From: Thermoplasmata archaeon
GTDB taxonomy: Archaea; Thermoplasmatota; Thermoplasmata; Thermoplasmatales; Thermoplasmataceae
Length of the DNA: 43,218 nucleotides
Direction: 5' to 3'
Assembly: GCA_021850545.1 (NCBI GenBank)
Contig: JAJZLU010000049.1
Location: forward strand, 1 to 43,218
The translations under genes were made by a program, and so were the position numbers. Positions 24,930-33,314 of this stretch are shown one piece after another. Under the pieces are notes generated by a model. That model saw nothing but the letters and a program-made list of their open reading frames with translations. It did not search any database and was not told the origin of the DNA. Numbering within the stretch: the stretch's first letter is position 1; every line of letters starts with the position of its first letter.

Positions 24930-25532
24930 GTGCAACCTTCCAGTCCAAGATTTTTCATCATGCGCCATGGTGAAACTGAAACCAACCGCATGCATATCTG
25001 GCAATGCTCCATGGATGAACCTCTGAACCACAATGGCAGGGAACAGGCCAGGTTGGCCGCATCGTTCATACAGGGCCTTAAGCCGGAAGTTATAGTAAGC
25101 AGTGACCTGCAGAGAGCCAGGGAAACCGCACAGATTGTGGCAAGTTACCTCGACAGCGTGGAAATTAAAGTTGAGCCGGGAATAAGGGAGAGGGGCTGTG
25201 GCAAGGCAGAAGGACTCACCGCAGATGATATACTCCGCAGCTACGGCTTCAGGATGGAAATGACCAGCACAGCCCTTGATGAAGTGCCGGGTGCAGAACC
25301 TTATGGCCACTTCTCCAGACGGGTGGTGGAAACGTTCAACCGGCTTTATGACCAATATGGGGCTGCGAAGGTTCTGGCAGTGTGCCATGGCGGCGTAATG
25401 AGAACATTTTACAATGAGCAGATAAATCCTATTCCGGTAGGTGTGGTTTTCAAGAACTGTTCTGTGATAACCACGGTGAAAGAAAACGGCAAATGGAACA
25501 TTATAAGCAGGTACAATACCGAGAACATCTGA
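24930..25532 (+). CDS. Histidine phosphatase superfamily protein (phosphoglycerate-mutase-like)
   Basis: A 200-residue histidine phosphatase. The phosphorylated His lies in MRHGETETN (11-19), with LNHNGREQA, SSDLQRARETAQ (second Arg), the acid E of RERGCGKAEG and the second His in AVCHGGVMR. It is typical of small archaeal PGM-like phosphatases such as CobC/PhoE types; whether it acts on phosphoglycerate, a cobalamin intermediate or sugars is not visible. GTG 24930 is preferred as start because a TTAAATAAAA box lies about 20-27 bases upstream, suggesting leaderless initiation. Confidence 0.88.
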   Translation: MQPSSPRFFIMRHGETETNRMHIWQCSMDEPLNHNGREQARLAASFIQGLKPEVIVSSDLQRARETAQIVASYLDSVEIKVEPGIRERGCGKAEGLTADDILRSYGFRMEMTSTALDEVPGAEPYGHFSRRVVETFNRLYDQYGAAKVLAVCHGGVMRTFYNEQINPIPVGVVFKNCSVITTVKENGKWNIISRYNTENI

Positions 25533-25563
25533 AGGTTAATGTTTGCCCAGTTGTTTCCCCCTC

Positions 25564-25980
25564 ATGCAGGTAAGAAGGGAAGGAAACAGGATTTTTGCAA
25601 AACTAGAGAAAGGCGAGGATGTTTTAGAAAAACTTGGCCAGATCACAATGGAGCAGAATGTCCAGAACGGTGAAATACTATGGGCTGTGGGAATGATAAA
25701 GGGCCTGCAGGTCGGATATTTCAACGGCAAGGAGTATGAGAAACAGACGTTCAGCGAGAATCTTGAGGTGGTGTCATTCCATGGGAGCATTGCCGAGAAT
25801 GAGCCAAGATTCCATATCCACAGTTCATGCGCGGGCAAGAACCATGGGGTCGTGGGCGGCCATTTCTTTGGAGGAATGGCTGATCCGCTGATGGAAGTGA
25901 GCATTTCAGTTTTCGAAAAAATAAGGGCGGTAAGGAAAGTCAACCCTGCAAGCGGCCTGAAAGAATTATCTCTTGAATAA
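25564..25980 (+). CDS. PPC-domain (DUF296) protein
   Basis: A 138-residue PPC-domain protein (plants and prokaryotes conserved; AF0104-like). Family core: QNVQNGEILWAVGMIKGLQV, then RFHIHSSCAGKNHGVVGGHF with H84, H86, H94 and H100 at zinc-ligand positions, and a following glutamate (PLMEVSISVF). In plants this domain is attached to AT-hooks and binds DNA; free prokaryotic forms trimerise and their role is unknown. ATG 25564 is chosen as start; an upstream in-frame TTG at 25543 would add seven unlikely residues. It converges on the iron-ADH gene. Confidence 0.85.
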   Translation: MQVRREGNRIFAKLEKGEDVLEKLGQITMEQNVQNGEILWAVGMIKGLQVGYFNGKEYEKQTFSENLEVVSFHGSIAENEPRFHIHSSCAGKNHGVVGGHFFGGMADPLMEVSISVFEKIRAVRKVNPASGLKELSLE

Positions 25981-25981
25981 A

Positions 25982-27019
25982 TCAGAACATGCCTGAGAGG
26001 AGCTTCCTGAGCTTATCAGGATCTCCTTTTAATTTTCCTACAATGTAGTCCAGATCAGTTTCAGTTATTCCGAAATCTGTCAGCCTTTTCGCAAGCCCCA
26101 GAGAATCGATGAAATTCTCAACATAGCGTGCAAAGCCTTCGGCACATTCTTTTACAGTGGTTTCCGTGAATCCCAGTTCCCTGGATACTGAGCATATCAA
26201 TCCGGGATTTTCATTTGCGTACATCATTAAAACCTGTGGCAACGTGATGCAACTTGTGACTCCATGTGGCACGTCGAATTTCGCGCCAATGACTTTGCCG
26301 ATGTTATGGCTGAGGCCCATTGGGGAATCATAAACCTCAAAATATGAGAACCAGGCTGCGATGAGGCATTCATATCTTGATTCAAGGTTGTCGAACCTGA
26401 GATTATTGAATAGCTTCTTGAGTGCAGACACTGCAAAGGCCCTTGCTACTTCACTGTTCGGGTTTGAGTAAATGGTTTCTATTGCATGGTCTAGTGCCCG
26501 GATGCCGGTTGATCTCCAGAGCTGCTGCGGTGTCTCTAGGACTGCCCTTGGGTCAAGGAAAACGTAAGTTGGCGTAATTCTCCTGTCCCTAATGCCTGTC
26601 TTTTCGCCGCCAATGGTATAGCCTGCAATGTGCGAGAATTCCGCAGCAGATAGTGTTGTTGGAATGGCAATATGCTTGATTGAGAGGTCATAGTAGTACC
26701 TGACCACTTTGGCAGCGTCGATAACGCTGCCTCCTCCTATGGAGATAACGATGTCGCACTTATGGTTCCTCAGGGATTCGGTTGCATGCTCTATCTCCTC
26801 CATTGGGGAATGCTGAGTTATCTCCTTGAATTCGGTGAACGGGATGGGCAGTTTTCCTGTTAGTTCCCTGTAAAATGATCCACTGGAGACAGATTTGTTT
26901 GTGATAATAAGGGCCCTTGTGCTCTTCAGATCCCCGAGGAGCCCATGCATGTCTTTTGTGCAATCTATCCCATGGTAAACACGTTCCAGTGGAAGGTAGT
27001 TGTAGATCACGAATACCAC
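25982..27019 (-). CDS. Iron-containing alcohol dehydrogenase (maleylacetate-reductase-like)
   Basis: A 345-residue group III, iron-type dehydrogenase. NAD(P)-binding GGGSVIDAAKV and the metal-ligand strings RALDHAIET, GLSHNIGKVIG and FDVPHGVTS are all visible. The spacing resembles maleylacetate reductases more than glycerol-1-phosphate dehydrogenase. It is the last gene of the homogentisate operon, overlapping the dioxygenase end by 13 bases and starting at GTG 27019. In this context it may reduce a ring-cleavage product or a downstream oxo-acid such as an acetoacetate derivative. That role is inferred from position only. Confidence 0.85.
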   Translation of the reverse strand: MVFVIYNYLPLERVYHGIDCTKDMHGLLGDLKSTRALIITNKSVSSGSFYRELTGKLPIPFTEFKEITQHSPMEEIEHATESLRNHKCDIVISIGGGSVIDAAKVVRYYYDLSIKHIAIPTTLSAAEFSHIAGYTIGGEKTGIRDRRITPTYVFLDPRAVLETPQQLWRSTGIRALDHAIETIYSNPNSEVARAFAVSALKKLFNNLRFDNLESRYECLIAAWFSYFEVYDSPMGLSHNIGKVIGAKFDVPHGVTSCITLPQVLMMYANENPGLICSVSRELGFTETTVKECAEGFARYVENFIDSLGLAKRLTDFGITETDLDYIVGKLKGDPDKLRKLLSGMF

Positions 27020-28152
27020 GATGACATGTAAGCCTGGTCTTCAATGGATAGGGCATCCCTGGTGAGCTTGAGCGGCTTGTAGGCTTCCACCATCACAGCA
27101 ATTTCATCAGTGCCATCTTTGCCGATTGCACCCTGCACAGCACCAGGCTGCGGGCCATGTATGAGGCCTCTCACGTGGAGTGTCAGTGATCCTTCAGAGA
27201 TGCCTTTTCGGCTCATGAAATTACCAGATGAATAAAACAGCACTTCGTCTGTGTCTATATTGCTATGGTAATATGATATTGGTATTGCTCTAGGGTGGAA
27301 ATCATATTTCCTTGGCAGGAAAGTTCCCACCATGAATGACTTTGCATTCATGGTCTCATGGACGGGCGGAGGCTGGTGAAGCCTTCCAACGATTGGTGCC
27401 ATAAGTGAAACATTTATGGCCCATGGAAAGAGGTATCCATCCCATCCTGCAACATCAAAGGGGTGCTGGTCCCTGGTCTCCTCTAGGTAGTAAGCCCCAA
27501 AATCGACCAGAACCTTGTATTCGCCATTTTCTAGATTTGGCTTTCCAAGCACAGGGTGCCTGATGTCCCTGGTGTAGTAAGGAGAACCTTCCTTGATCTG
27601 CCCGTAAATATTCAGGTACCTGGCTGGAATGCCCATTCTTTCCGCAGATTCAACAAAGAAGAATTCGGAGCCCTTTCTGTATTTCATCATATACGTCGTT
27701 CCCTTGGGCACATAGACATAGTCTCCTTTGCTGAACTTTATGGTGCCCAATGATGAGGCCAGCTCCCCTTCACCATTCTGGATAAAGAAAAGCTGTTCCA
27801 TGAGTGCACTCCTGAAGAAGTATTTCATATCATCCACAGGCTTAATGAGCCCCAGGGACACATCATCGTTGAACATCAGGTATGTGCGGCCTGTAATGAA
27901 GTCACCCCTGGCCTTTAACTGGAATCCCTTCAGGTGCCTGTGCCTGAGCTCTTCTTCTGAACCTTCGCTAATTGGTGATTTTTCGATTCTCCTAATCGAT
28001 TTCACCCTAGTGGGCTCCCTTTCATGGTAAAGAAGGGAGTAAGGGCCGTCAAAACTCTCCTCGCCGAACAGCTCCTCCTTCATTATGTGATCCGGATCAT
28101 CGAATGTGTGCCTGCTTTCAGTTACCTTCCCCTGTTTTACGTAAAATGCCAT
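27007..28152 (-). CDS. hmgA: Homogentisate 1,2-dioxygenase
   Basis: A 381-residue cupin dioxygenase that opens the ring of homogentisate to maleylacetoacetate with Fe(II). The iron site is visible: H296 in SYYHSNIDTDE with acidic D302/E303, and H332 in GLIHGPQPG. The 36-residue spacing between the two histidines matches human HGD. RLHQPPPVHET and GTFLPR are other conserved patches. The start is ATG 28152: an SD (GAGGG) eight bases upstream overlaps the stop of the FAH gene, whereas an upstream frame extension would overlap that gene. It is the third gene of the operon after HPPD and FAH. Confidence 0.92.
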   Translation of the reverse strand: MAFYVKQGKVTESRHTFDDPDHIMKEELFGEESFDGPYSLLYHEREPTRVKSIRRIEKSPISEGSEEELRHRHLKGFQLKARGDFITGRTYLMFNDDVSLGLIKPVDDMKYFFRSALMEQLFFIQNGEGELASSLGTIKFSKGDYVYVPKGTTYMMKYRKGSEFFFVESAERMGIPARYLNIYGQIKEGSPYYTRDIRHPVLGKPNLENGEYKVLVDFGAYYLEETRDQHPFDVAGWDGYLFPWAINVSLMAPIVGRLHQPPPVHETMNAKSFMVGTFLPRKYDFHPRAIPISYYHSNIDTDEVLFYSSGNFMSRKGISEGSLTLHVRGLIHGPQPGAVQGAIGKDGTDEIAVMVEAYKPLKLTRDALSIEDQAYMSSWYS

Positions 28153-28162
28153 GATTATACCC

Positions 28163-29074
28163 TCAAATGATGTTAGCTCCAAGTTCCCCGAAAAAGTCAG
28201 AACCAAACCTTACAATGTCACCTGGCTTGAGCCACCCTGTTTTTTCAGGGCCATGCTCAAGAATGCACCCATTTCCAACAGTGCCGCTCATTATTATGTC
28301 GCCAGGCCTTAGAGTTACTTCAGATGAGGCCCAGGATACGAGGTCAGGGAATGACCAGTGCATTGTGGAAAGGTTGTTGCGCATAAATTCGCTTCCATTC
28401 AGGTTTACCCACACCTCAGAATTAAGCTTGCCCTGCGTATCAAGTATGCTGGAGGCTTCCTCCGCTGTGACCAGATACCTGCCAAAAGAGGTGGCAAAAT
28501 CCTTGCTCTTTGATGGGCCGAGCCCGATTGCCATCTCTTTCCTCTGCTGGTCCCTCGCGCTCCAGTCGCTCATCAGCACAAACCCGAAGATAAAATCCCA
28601 TGCCTCGGCCTTGCCGATGTTTCTGCCTTCCTTCCCGATTATTGCGGCAAGTTCTATCTCGAAGTCCAGTTCAGAAGTGAATTCCGGTTTTGGTATGCCG
28701 GCGTCGCTTGGGTAAAGTGAAGAATTTCCCGAGTAATAATAGGCCGGAAACTCATACCATTCCTTGGGGATGTCAGAGCCCCTTCTGGCCCTTGCATTTC
28801 TCACATGCTCCTCAAAAGCGTAAAAATCCCTGATCTGATTGACATGCGGGATGGGAAGAAGGAAAGATTTGGGGGCAACTTCCAGCAGTGATTCATGTTT
28901 ACCCTGGGCAAGAAAATCCTTTATCTTTTCCATATTTTTCTGGATAATGTAGAAAAAGGATGGGCCGGCGTTTTCAAGGTCTTGCCCTGTTATTTCACTG
29001 AGGTCATAGTATCTAGATTCGTGCAGAATCACTGTTTTGGGACCGTCATCCGTAATTGCCCTACCGATCTTCAT
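28163..29074 (-). CDS. Fumarylacetoacetase-type FAH family hydrolase (homogentisate operon)
   Basis: A 303-residue FAH-family hydrolase that should cleave maleyl- or fumarylacetoacetate to acetoacetate and fumarate/maleate. Key strings: IRDFYAFEEHV (family substrate region), SELDFEIELAAIIGKEG with the metal-binding glutamates, FGFVLMSDWSARDQQ with the Asp ligand, LGPSKSKDFATSFG, and PGDIIMSGTVGNG. It lies between HPPD (2-base gap) and homogentisate dioxygenase (10-base gap), so all belong to one transcript. No maleylacetoacetate isomerase gene is present in the window, so this enzyme may act on the cis isomer directly. Confidence 0.9.
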   Translation of the reverse strand: MKIGRAITDDGPKTVILHESRYYDLSEITGQDLENAGPSFFYIIQKNMEKIKDFLAQGKHESLLEVAPKSFLLPIPHVNQIRDFYAFEEHVRNARARRGSDIPKEWYEFPAYYYSGNSSLYPSDAGIPKPEFTSELDFEIELAAIIGKEGRNIGKAEAWDFIFGFVLMSDWSARDQQRKEMAIGLGPSKSKDFATSFGRYLVTAEEASSILDTQGKLNSEVWVNLNGSEFMRNNLSTMHWSFPDLVSWASSEVTLRPGDIIMSGTVGNGCILEHGPEKTGWLKPGDIVRFGSDFFGELGANII

Positions 29075-29076
29075 GT

Positions 29077-30162
29077 TTAAAGGTTGCCCCTTTTCTCCTG
29101 TTCAATTTCGATTGACTTGAATAACTCCCTGAAGTTCCCCTTGCCAAAAGAAGTGGCTCCCTTCCTCTGTATGATTTCATAAAAGAATGTTGGCCTGTCC
29201 CCGGTTGGCTTTGTAAATATCTGAAGGAGATACCCGTCGTCATCCCTGTCCACAAGGATGTTAAGTTTCTGGAGATCGTCCATCTTTTCATCTATTTTTC
29301 CAACCCTGTCAGCCAGGGTTTCATAATAGCTTGGAGGCGTGTAAAGGAATTCAACACCTCTGCTCTGCATTTCAGATACGGTCTTGATTATGTTGTCTGT
29401 TTCAATTGCAATGTGCTGCACCCCAGGTGAGTTATAATAATCCAGGTATTCCTGTATTTGTGATTTCTTCAGGCCAAGGGCTGGCTCATTTATTGGAAAG
29501 ATTATTTTCCTGTTCCCGTACTGGACAACCTTTGACCTCAGGGAAGAGTACTCTGTGCTAATGTCCTTGTCGTCAAAGCTCAGGAGCTGTTCAAACCCGA
29601 GCCCTTTTATGTAATAGTTCACCCAGGAGTCCATCATCCTGTCTTCAACGTTCCCGACAACATGGTCAATTTTCTTAAGGCCCACAGGCCTGCCTTTGAG
29701 GTTGGTCTCTTCAAAACCATGGGGTATGTCTGAATCCGCTTCGGAGAAATCGTTTAGGGTATGGACTGTCTCACCATATGATGAAAGTTCAGCTGTCTTA
29801 TATGTTCCAGAGTTTCCCTTCACTTTGTTCTCATTCCTGACCTTGACTACCCCCTTTTTCCTTACGAAATCGAGGGTGTCCCCAATATTTTCAACCCTCA
29901 TGGAAACGTCTTTCACCCCATCCCCATGTAAGCGCACATGATCTGCGATCGGGGATTCATGGTTAAGGAAACTTGTAAAAATTAACCTGACATTGTTCTG
30001 CTGCATTAAATAGGATACGCGGTCTCTAACTCCTGTTTCCGGTCCTGAATATGCCTTGAGGTCAAATCCAAGGGCATGCTGGTGGTAATATGCCCACTGT
30101 TTGGCGGAACCGACATAATATTCAACTGCATTCAGTGAGTCAAAAAGATTCTCGTTATCCAT
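29077..30162 (-). CDS. hpd: 4-hydroxyphenylpyruvate dioxygenase
   Basis: A 361-residue HPPD converting 4-hydroxyphenylpyruvate to homogentisate with Fe(II) and O2. It has two vicinal-oxygen-chelate domains. The iron ligands are H167 (KIDHVVGNV), H250 (GVQHIAIET) and E329 (TFFYEIIQR). The C-terminal segment DGYLLQIFTKPTGDRPTFF and GKGNFRELFKSIE is nearly the textbook signature. It is the first gene of the operon and starts at ATG 30162, divergent from the chlorite-dismutase-like gene with 147 bases between the starts. Confidence 0.97.
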   Translation of the reverse strand: MDNENLFDSLNAVEYYVGSAKQWAYYHQHALGFDLKAYSGPETGVRDRVSYLMQQNNVRLIFTSFLNHESPIADHVRLHGDGVKDVSMRVENIGDTLDFVRKKGVVKVRNENKVKGNSGTYKTAELSSYGETVHTLNDFSEADSDIPHGFEETNLKGRPVGLKKIDHVVGNVEDRMMDSWVNYYIKGLGFEQLLSFDDKDISTEYSSLRSKVVQYGNRKIIFPINEPALGLKKSQIQEYLDYYNSPGVQHIAIETDNIIKTVSEMQSRGVEFLYTPPSYYETLADRVGKIDEKMDDLQKLNILVDRDDDGYLLQIFTKPTGDRPTFFYEIIQRKGATSFGKGNFRELFKSIEIEQEKRGNL

Positions 30163-30309
30163 GGGTTATCATGAAGTAATGGTTATAAAAAGTTTCCGTG
30201 AATCCCGTATTTTTCCGTGTCACTGAATAACAGTGCTTTCCATTGGGTTTCACTAAGGGCCTGTTATGGAAACTCATAATTACCTTGTCGAAATTCTTGC
30301 AGGAAAGAA

Positions 30310-30969
30310 GTGACCCGGGAAATATATATCTCAGTTTTGGCATGCAAATTCAGCAGAGAATTCTGGAATTCGTCCAGGGAGTCTCAGGATTCCCTTTTTG
30401 GAGAACTTGAGGGATTCTTCAGCATGTCAAGGAAAGAACTCATCCACTTGAGGACGTACAGGTCCATCAGGCATGACTGTGACCTTCTGCTGTGGCTGTC
30501 CTCCTTTGACCCTGAAAAGCTGGTTTCCTTCAAGGAAAACCTGAAACGTGCCCTTAGAGGCCTTGGCAGGGAAGTGTACAGCATGCTATCCCTTTACGAA
30601 CATTCACCGTATCTCAAAGCGGGGGAGGAACTCTCAAATTCCCTCAACTTTCCCCCGTTGAAGTATTTTGTCTGCTACCCTATGAACAAGGACCCGGAGT
30701 GGTATCTGGTCGACCCGAAGGAAAGGAAAACCATTATGGGAGAGCATATTGGCATGGCAACCTCCAACCCGGAAAACAAGGATATCAGGTCATACACCAC
30801 CTACTCTTACGGCATCTCAGACCAGGAATTTGTTGTCATGTATGAAACTGATTCCCTGGCTGACTGGTCCCATGTTACCCAGAAACTGAGGGAAGCAAGG
30901 CAGAGAAAGTGGGTAACAAAGGAGTACCCGATTTTCGTAGGACTGCTGGCTGAACCTTTCAGGTTCTGA
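30310..30969 (+). CDS. Chlorite dismutase family protein (coproheme decarboxylase/HemQ-like)
   Basis: A 219-residue haem-binding protein of the chlorite-dismutase family, which includes coproheme decarboxylase HemQ. Visible: LRTYRSIRHDCDLLLWLSS near the middle, YFVCYPMNKD with Y123 at the place of the HemQ catalytic tyrosine, and MGEHIGMA with H146 at the place of the proximal haem ligand. A C-terminal YSYGISDQEFVVMYETD completes the second ferredoxin-like domain. It probably acts in haem synthesis or peroxide handling. GTG 30310 follows an AGGAAAG SD. It is cotranscribed with thiI (12-base gap). Confidence 0.87.
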   Translation: MTREIYISVLACKFSREFWNSSRESQDSLFGELEGFFSMSRKELIHLRTYRSIRHDCDLLLWLSSFDPEKLVSFKENLKRALRGLGREVYSMLSLYEHSPYLKAGEELSNSLNFPPLKYFVCYPMNKDPEWYLVDPKERKTIMGEHIGMATSNPENKDIRSYTTYSYGISDQEFVVMYETDSLADWSHVTQKLREARQRKWVTKEYPIFVGLLAEPFRF

Positions 30970-30981
30970 AATGGTGAGTGC

Positions 30982-32433
30982 ATGAATGGCGTGGAAGATA
31001 ACAGGCTGATCATAGTCCGCTATTCTGAAGTAGGATTGAAGGGCAACCGCGCCAGGAGCATGATGATAAGCAAACTCAAGTCCAACATAAATGAAGGGCT
31101 CAGGCGAATTGGAGAAAGTGCCAGGATAACTACGGAAAGGGGAAGAATATACCTGAGTGGGTACTCGGACCTGGAAAAGGCCTTTGATGTTCTCAGGAGG
31201 ACCATGGGGGTCAAGAGTTATTCCCCTGTCGTATCCGTGACTTACGAAGAGCCATCAGAGCTTGCATCCAAAGCTGTTGAACTTTATTCTCCTATCCTGG
31301 GTGGAAAGAAATTTGCAGTGAGGTCCAGGAGAGTCGGCGGCCAGAGCTTTACCACCAGGGACCTGAACATAATGGTAGGCGATGCCCTATACAGGTATTC
31401 AGCGGGTGTAAACCTAAACAACCCGGATGTTGAGGTAAATATCGAAGTGCGGAACAAGCGTGCTTATTTTTACAACGAAGTCTACAAGGGGCCAGGCGGG
31501 CTGCCACTTGGATCCGAAGCTTCCATGGTTGCCCTGATGTCCGGTGGGATAGACTCTCCTGTTGCTGCGTGGATGATCATGAAAAGAGGGTCGCCGGTGG
31601 ACTTTGTTTTCATGTCACTTTCCCATCCCATTGATACTGTGGAATTCCTCAGGGCAGCCAACGTCCTTGTAAGGGACTGGGCTTTAGGGTATTCGCCTAC
31701 AATCCATATCATTGATGGCAAGCCGCTCATTGACCTGCTTGTCCTCTCGCACAAGATTAAGATTCCGGGAGTCACATACAAGCGGATCCTGTATAGCCTG
31801 GCCCAGGCAATTTCAAAGGATAGGGGTGCTTATGGAATCATCACGGGGGAATCGCTGGGCCAGGTTTCCTCACAGACCCCGCAGAACCTCCTTGCCATAA
31901 GCCATGGCATTGATATTCCTGTTTACAGGCCATTGATAGGGATGGACAAAGACGAGATTTCTGACATCGCAAGGTCTATCGGAACTTTTCCAGTTTCAAA
32001 CAAGGGAGAATTCTGTGCCCTCTTTTCACAGACAGTTGTCCTGAATGCTTCGCCTGATGACATTGATAAAGACATGCTGAGCTATGACCTGCAGGAAAAG
32101 CTCCTCCAAAACCGGATTATCCTCAAGGGCGGAGATGTGGAGACATACCTCAAGGGCCTATCCGATGAGGATTATGAGATAACTGCGCTTCCGGATGATT
32201 CCGTGGTTGTTGACCTCAGAAGCAGGCTAAGCTACAATGAATGGCATTATGACAATGCTATTAACACTGGCCTTGGGGGTGTAAAGAAAATTATAGAGGA
32301 AAACGGCAGGGACAAGATTTATGTTTTCTACTGCCAGAAGGGATTGCAGAGCGCCTACGCAGCAAGCGAGGCGAGGACCCTTGGGGCAAGGTCATACTAC
32401 ACATCTTCTGATAAAATCAGGAAAATGAAGTAA
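30982..32433 (+). CDS. thiI: tRNA 4-thiouridine sulfurtransferase ThiI, with rhodanese domain
   Basis: A 483-residue ThiI in the long form. An N-terminal ferredoxin-like/THUMP region (about 1-165) binds tRNA. The PP-loop ATPase domain has SGGIDSP (187-193) and GESLGQVSSQT, and a C-terminal rhodanese domain starts near 405 (VVVDLRSR) with the persulfide Cys C451 in FYCQKGLQSA. C345 in GEFCALF sits where the partner Cys of E. coli ThiI (C344/C456) is found, so the same disulfide mechanism is likely. It makes s4U in tRNA and may feed sulfur to thiazole. ATG 30982 follows a GGTGAG SD. Confidence 0.95.
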   Translation: MNGVEDNRLIIVRYSEVGLKGNRARSMMISKLKSNINEGLRRIGESARITTERGRIYLSGYSDLEKAFDVLRRTMGVKSYSPVVSVTYEEPSELASKAVELYSPILGGKKFAVRSRRVGGQSFTTRDLNIMVGDALYRYSAGVNLNNPDVEVNIEVRNKRAYFYNEVYKGPGGLPLGSEASMVALMSGGIDSPVAAWMIMKRGSPVDFVFMSLSHPIDTVEFLRAANVLVRDWALGYSPTIHIIDGKPLIDLLVLSHKIKIPGVTYKRILYSLAQAISKDRGAYGIITGESLGQVSSQTPQNLLAISHGIDIPVYRPLIGMDKDEISDIARSIGTFPVSNKGEFCALFSQTVVLNASPDDIDKDMLSYDLQEKLLQNRIILKGGDVETYLKGLSDEDYEITALPDDSVVVDLRSRLSYNEWHYDNAINTGLGGVKKIIEENGRDKIYVFYCQKGLQSAYAASEARTLGARSYYTSSDKIRKMK

Positions 32434-32486
32434 TGCGGTTCTATGACAACGATTTTAAAACAGAGTGAAATGTATTATAGTATCGT

Positions 32487-32900
32487 ATGCCAGAGTTCCG
32501 TCCCCATTATGCTGAGTCCGACTCACTTCCCATAGGAAGCAAAAGGTTTCTTGTCATATACGACGGCGCATGCGAAATATGCAGGGCATCTGTGGATTTT
32601 CTGAGGCGGATAGATTGCCTCAGCCAGTACTCTTACCTAACGCTTCAGGAATATTCCAGGCGGCCCGGCTCTAAGATTCCATTGGAGATGCTGCAGGAGA
32701 GCATACATGTCATCGACAGAAATAATGGCAGGGCACTCCCGGGAATGAAAGGAATTTCTTTGTTGTTGCGCCACTCTCCTCCTGCCTTTCCCATTTATCT
32801 CCTGGTCTTGCTCCTGAGGTTTCTCTCCATCGCAGACCCACTTTACGTATGGATTTCTTCCTCGAGATACTTGCTCTCAAGGCGCCTTCCCAACCACTGA
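32487..32900 (+). CDS. DCC family thiol-disulfide oxidoreductase-like protein (DUF393)
   Basis: A 137-residue DUF393 protein. The DCC motif is present as YDGACEICRASVDFL (25-39; D26, C29, C32), a thioredoxin-like CxxC active site. A hydrophobic C-terminal stretch (FPIYLLVLLLRFL) with a following YVWISSSRYLLSRR is typical of the family's tail. A redox role is predicted, but the partner is unknown. ATG 32487 lies 53 bases after thiI; a TTTTAAAA box near 32453 suggests its own promoter. Confidence 0.85.
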   Translation: MPEFRPHYAESDSLPIGSKRFLVIYDGACEICRASVDFLRRIDCLSQYSYLTLQEYSRRPGSKIPLEMLQESIHVIDRNNGRALPGMKGISLLLRHSPPAFPIYLLVLLLRFLSIADPLYVWISSSRYLLSRRLPNH

Positions 32901-32930
32901 AGTTTAAGCCTCTATTGACATATTCAGGCC

Positions 32931-33314
32931 GTGAAGATATTCAGAGCAATGTCTGCTATCATGGTGCTTTCTGCCATGTTTCTGGCAATCGGAGGCCTTC
33001 TCCTTAGAATGGAAAACCTTGTGCCTATCCTGCTTACATTCTCAACGATTGGCACTATTATACTCATACTTGCTGTGGCCCATTTTGTGAATCTTGGGAA
33101 AAAATGGTCCATTCATGCGGGCCTGGCTCTGGGAATTATATCGATCATTTTCAACTTCTCCCAGCCAACCCACATCGATGCGATCCTGCATCCATTAATG
33201 AATGCGCAATTTATGGTGCTGGTTGCCAGTGAGGTGCTTGGTTTCTTCCTGCTTCCTGCAGCATACATCATAATTTACATTTCCAAATACAGGGCCATAT
33301 TCAGAAAAGATTAG
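32931..33314 (+). CDS. Hypothetical four-helix membrane protein
   Basis: A 127-residue protein with four predicted membrane helices: MSAIMVLSAMFLAIGGLLL, LVPILLTFSTIGTIILILAV, IHAGLALGIISIIFNF and ASEVLGFFLLPAAYIIIYIS. The loop between helices 2 and 3 is basic (NLGKKWS). No family is recognised. GTG 32931 is 30 bases after the DCC-family gene, so cotranscription is possible. Its stop codon overlaps the stop of the convergent coiled-coil gene by four bases. Confidence 0.65.
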   Translation: MKIFRAMSAIMVLSAMFLAIGGLLLRMENLVPILLTFSTIGTIILILAVAHFVNLGKKWSIHAGLALGIISIIFNFSQPTHIDAILHPLMNAQFMVLVASEVLGFFLLPAAYIIIYISKYRAIFRKD

